Part shown: positions 61,848 through 64,000 of the stretch, piece after piece | Layout: each line of letters starts with the position of its first letter | Position numbering within the stretch: position 1 is the first letter of the stretch | NCBI RefSeq assembly: GCF_010384365.1 | Contig: NZ_CP048397.1 | Span: 1,674,001-1,738,000 of the forward strand | DNA: 64,000 bases | Direction: 5' to 3' | From: Streptomyces sp. S4.7 | Lineage (GTDB): Bacteria; Actinomycetota; Actinomycetes; Streptomycetales; Streptomycetaceae | Made by a program: the position numbers and the translations under genes | Notes under the pieces: generated by a model | Database searches by the model: none | What the model saw: only the letters and a program-made list of their open reading frames with translations | What the model was told of the DNA's origin: nothing

Positions 61848-62999
61848 ATGGAGAACGTACTGCGACCGTTGACCGTGCTGGGTGGCGCGGTCGTCCTCAC
61901 GCTGCTGCTCGGCTGGGTCGTCGACCTGGCGCTGCGCCGCGCGGACGCCCGGCACCCGGAAACCCCGCTGTGGGGACTGCTGCGACGCTGTCGGCTGCCG
62001 CTCCAGGTCGTCCTCCTGACCGCACTGCTGCGTACCACGTACCGCGAGACCGGCTGGTGGATCGTCGCCGACCACCAGTCCGGCATCGGCCGGCTGCTGA
62101 CGCTGACCCTGATCGCCGCCGGTGCCTGGCTGGTGATCCACATCGCGTCGGCCGTCGTGGAGTCGACGTACGCGCGCTACGCGACATCGGCCCGCGACCG
62201 GGCGAAGGTCCGCCGGGTCCGTACGCAGGTGACGCTGATCATGCGCATCGTGACCGCCGTGGTCGTGGTGGTGGCGGTCGCGGCGATCCTGCTCACCTTC
62301 CCCAGCATGCGGACGATCGGTACGTCCATGCTGGCCTCCGCGGGCATCATCGGCATCGTCGCCGGTGTCGCCGCGCAGTCCACCCTCGGCAATCTCTTCG
62401 CCGGTTTCCAGATCGCCTTCGGCGACATGGTGCGGATCGGCGACACGGTCGTGGTGGACGGCGAGTGGGGTGTGGTCGAGGAGGTGACGCTCACGTTCCT
62501 GGCGGTACGGACGTGGGACGAGCGCCGGATCACGATGCCGGTGTCGTACTTCACGAGCAAGCCGTTCGAGAACTGGTCGCGCGGCGGTGTCCAGATGACC
62601 GGCACCGTCTTCCTCCAGCTCGACCACTCGGCACCGGTCAGGCTGATGCGCGAGAAGCTGCACGAGATCCTCCAGGACTGCGCGGCCTGGGACGGCCGGG
62701 ACTGGAGTCTGGCCGTCACCGACACCACCCCGAGCACCATCGAGGTGCGGGCCGTCGTCACGGCGAAGGACGCGGACGACATCTGGACGGCTCGCTGCAC
62801 CGTGCGGGAGCAGCTGATCGGATGGCTGGCCGACGAGCATCCGTACGCGCTGCCGCGCATCGCGACCACGCAGGCGGCGGTGCTCCCCGCGCAGGGGCAG
62901 GGGAAGAACGGCGTCGTGGCGCGCCCGGCGGCGCACCACGAGCCCGACCCGGCGGTGACGGAGAACGCGGACGGCGACCCGCGCACCGGACGCGGCTGA
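61848..62999 (+). CDS. Small-conductance mechanosensitive channel (MscS family)
   Basis: A 383-residue membrane channel that opens under tension. It has four N-terminal membrane helices, then the pore helix region ASAGIIGIVAGVAAQSTLGNLFAG, typical of MscS TM3 with alternating Gly and Ala, and the beta domain DMVRIGDTVVVDGEWGVVEEV. The C-terminal tail is Pro/Ala-rich. ATG 61848 has GGAG very close. Confidence 0.93.
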   Translation: MENVLRPLTVLGGAVVLTLLLGWVVDLALRRADARHPETPLWGLLRRCRLPLQVVLLTALLRTTYRETGWWIVADHQSGIGRLLTLTLIAAGAWLVIHIASAVVESTYARYATSARDRAKVRRVRTQVTLIMRIVTAVVVVVAVAAILLTFPSMRTIGTSMLASAGIIGIVAGVAAQSTLGNLFAGFQIAFGDMVRIGDTVVVDGEWGVVEEVTLTFLAVRTWDERRITMPVSYFTSKPFENWSRGGVQMTGTVFLQLDHSAPVRLMREKLHEILQDCAAWDGRDWSLAVTDTTPSTIEVRAVVTAKDADDIWTARCTVREQLIGWLADEHPYALPRIATTQAAVLPAQGQGKNGVVARPAAHHEPDPAVTENADGDPRTGRG

Positions 63000-63012
63000 C
63001 GGCCACCGCGCC

Positions 63013-63041
63013 GAGGCCGGCCCTGTCGAGGGCCCGGCCTC
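63013..63041. terminator. Terminator between MscS gene and antiporter gene
   Basis: A stem of about 12 bp (GAGGCCGGCCCT with one bulge) and a 4-nt loop touches the stop codon of the minus-strand antiporter gene. Confidence 0.6.
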
Positions 63042-64000
63042 AGCGCATGCTGTGCACGTCCAGATATCTGAGCACCCGGTCCACCACTTCCGGGTTCGCG
63101 TTCGGTTCGCTGCGCACCAACAGGACCTCGTGCCGGGCGGCCGACATCATCTCGCGCTGGATCCGCTGGAGGGTCTCGACCCGTTGGCTGCGCTTGGCGA
63201 ACCAGTCGCGCCGCTCGTCGTCCACCACGTCCGGGCTGATCCTCGCGCCGATGTCGAACGCCCCGCGAGCCAGGCGTTCGCTCAGCTCCTCGGGCAGTTC
63301 CTCGACCTCTTCGATCTCCTTGAGGCGGCGCTTGGCGGCCCTGGCGGCGCGTACGGCCAGTTCGTGCTCGAACCCGCGCTCGGCCTCGATGTCGGCGCTC
63401 ACACCGAGCCGTTTCACCAGCCACGGCAGGGTGAGTCCCTGGAAGACGAGCGTCATCATGATGACGGCGAAGGCGATGAAGATGATCTCCTCACGGCCGG
63501 GGAAGGGTGTCCCGTCGTCGGTCTCCAGCGGGATGGCCAGCGCCAGCGCGACCGAGGCGACCCCGCGCATCCCGGCCCACCACATGATGATGGTCTCCCG
63601 CCGGCTGACCGGGATCTCCTCGTCGTAGTCCCGGAGTTTGTGCAGCCGTTTGGTCACCCAGACCGCGGGGAGCAGCCACAGCAGCCGTACGCCGACGACG
63701 ACCCCGACGACGGCGGCCGACCAGCCGAGCGTCTCCCCGAGATGGCCGTCCGCGGCGCCGAAGGCGTTGTGGAGTTCGAGTCCGATGAGCCCGAAGGCGA
63801 TGCCCGTGACGAGGATGTCGACGACCTCCCAGAAGGTGTTCCCGGCGAGCCGTCCCATCACGTCGTCGGCGTCCGCCGAGTGCTCGGCCAGGAAGAGGGC
63901 GGTGGTCAGTACGGCGAGGACGCCGGAGCCGTGCAGTTCCTCGGCGAGTACGTAGCTGACGAACGGCACCAGCAGGGTCAGTCCGACCTGGAGGGGCGCG
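63040..64000 (-). CDS. CPA1-family Na+/H+ antiporter, N-terminus beyond window
   Basis: The C-terminal part (at least 319 residues) of a monovalent cation:proton antiporter of the CPA1 family. The frame is open to the right window edge, so the gene starts outside; the internal Met near 63969 is not a start. Seen are the family's GIAFGLIGLEL, the motif MWWAGMRGVASVALALAIP and a cytoplasmic charged helical tail (residues after about 180) with regular Glu/Arg heptads. It exchanges Na+ or K+ for H+ across the membrane. Confidence 0.9.
   Translation of the reverse strand, partial: APLQVGLTLLVPFVSYVLAEELHGSGVLAVLTTALFLAEHSADADDVMGRLAGNTFWEVVDILVTGIAFGLIGLELHNAFGAADGHLGETLGWSAAVVGVVVGVRLLWLLPAVWVTKRLHKLRDYDEEIPVSRRETIIMWWAGMRGVASVALALAIPLETDDGTPFPGREEIIFIAFAVIMMTLVFQGLTLPWLVKRLGVSADIEAERGFEHELAVRAARAAKRRLKEIEEVEELPEELSERLARGAFDIGARISPDVVDDERRDWFAKRSQRVETLQRIQREMMSAARHEVLLVRSEPNANPEVVDRVLRYLDVHSMR

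Overview
The window is very GC-rich with strong third-position G/C, uses GTG and TTG starts freely, and packs genes into ATGA/GTGA-overlapping operons. Its gene order (gltB-gltD, lgt, trpA-trpB-trpM-trpC, trpE-hisI, hisF-ridA-priA-hisH-hisB-hisC-hisD, LON-domain protein, YbaK, ABC pair, dnaE) is that of the Streptomyces chromosomal core. I read it as a Streptomyces chromosome segment. I saw no tRNA, rRNA, CRISPR array, transposase or phage gene.

Layout. 1-7.5 kb: secreted trypsin-like protease (cut by the window edge), a zinc-metallopeptidase-like protein, an ankyrin/HEAT protein, a secreted RNase Sa-type ribonuclease with its barstar-type inhibitor, a DEAD-box helicase next to a cold-shock protein, and a VWA protein. 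7.7-13.7 kb: gltBD (ammonia assimilation). 14.2-14.9 kb: VIT1/CCC1 transporter. 15.1-23.8 kb: a seven-gene, overlap-coupled operon with four different ADP-ribosylglycohydrolase (DraG-fold) proteins, a ribokinase-like PfkB kinase, a CaiB/BaiF CoA-transferase and a citrate-lyase-beta-like CoA ester lyase. This is the most likely undescribed system in the window. 23.9-33.0 kb: lgt, a DsbA-like protein, and tryptophan genes interleaved with small membrane proteins, ending at hisI. 33.0-38.3 kb: accessory genes, including an ArsR-type regulator with a paired palindromic operator and exporter, a PucR regulator and a cutinase/PET-hydrolase-family esterase. 38.5-44.3 kb: the his operon, with bifunctional priA serving both histidine and tryptophan synthesis (no trpF is visible). 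44.6-53.5 kb: a pentapeptide-like membrane protein, TPR-like, LON-domain and YbaK proteins, a 166-bp MITE-like element, an ABC exporter and an NYN protein. 53.5-64 kb: dnaE, DUF2252, DsbA-like, Ser/Thr kinase, dienelactone hydrolase, MscS channel and a CPA1 antiporter (cut by the right edge).

Sequence integrity. dnaE, the replicative polymerase at its normal locus, is broken: a 2-bp deletion near codon 78 plus an in-gene deletion of roughly 0.9 kb that removes the PDxDxD active-site motif. The Ser/Thr kinase has a 1-bp frameshift in a G run, and the ABC permease may have another. Since dnaE is essential, either this copy is an assembly or sequencing artefact or another replicative polymerase is encoded elsewhere. 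The clustering of small indels argues for checking the reads first.

How the genes work together: gltBD supplies glutamate for the amidotransferase and transaminase steps of the his and trp pathways encoded nearby; PriA links the two pathways; RidA inside the his operon probably removes reactive enamines; and the DraG-fold operon looks like a catabolic route that releases ribose or ADP-ribose, phosphorylates the sugar and processes an acyl moiety as a CoA thioester.
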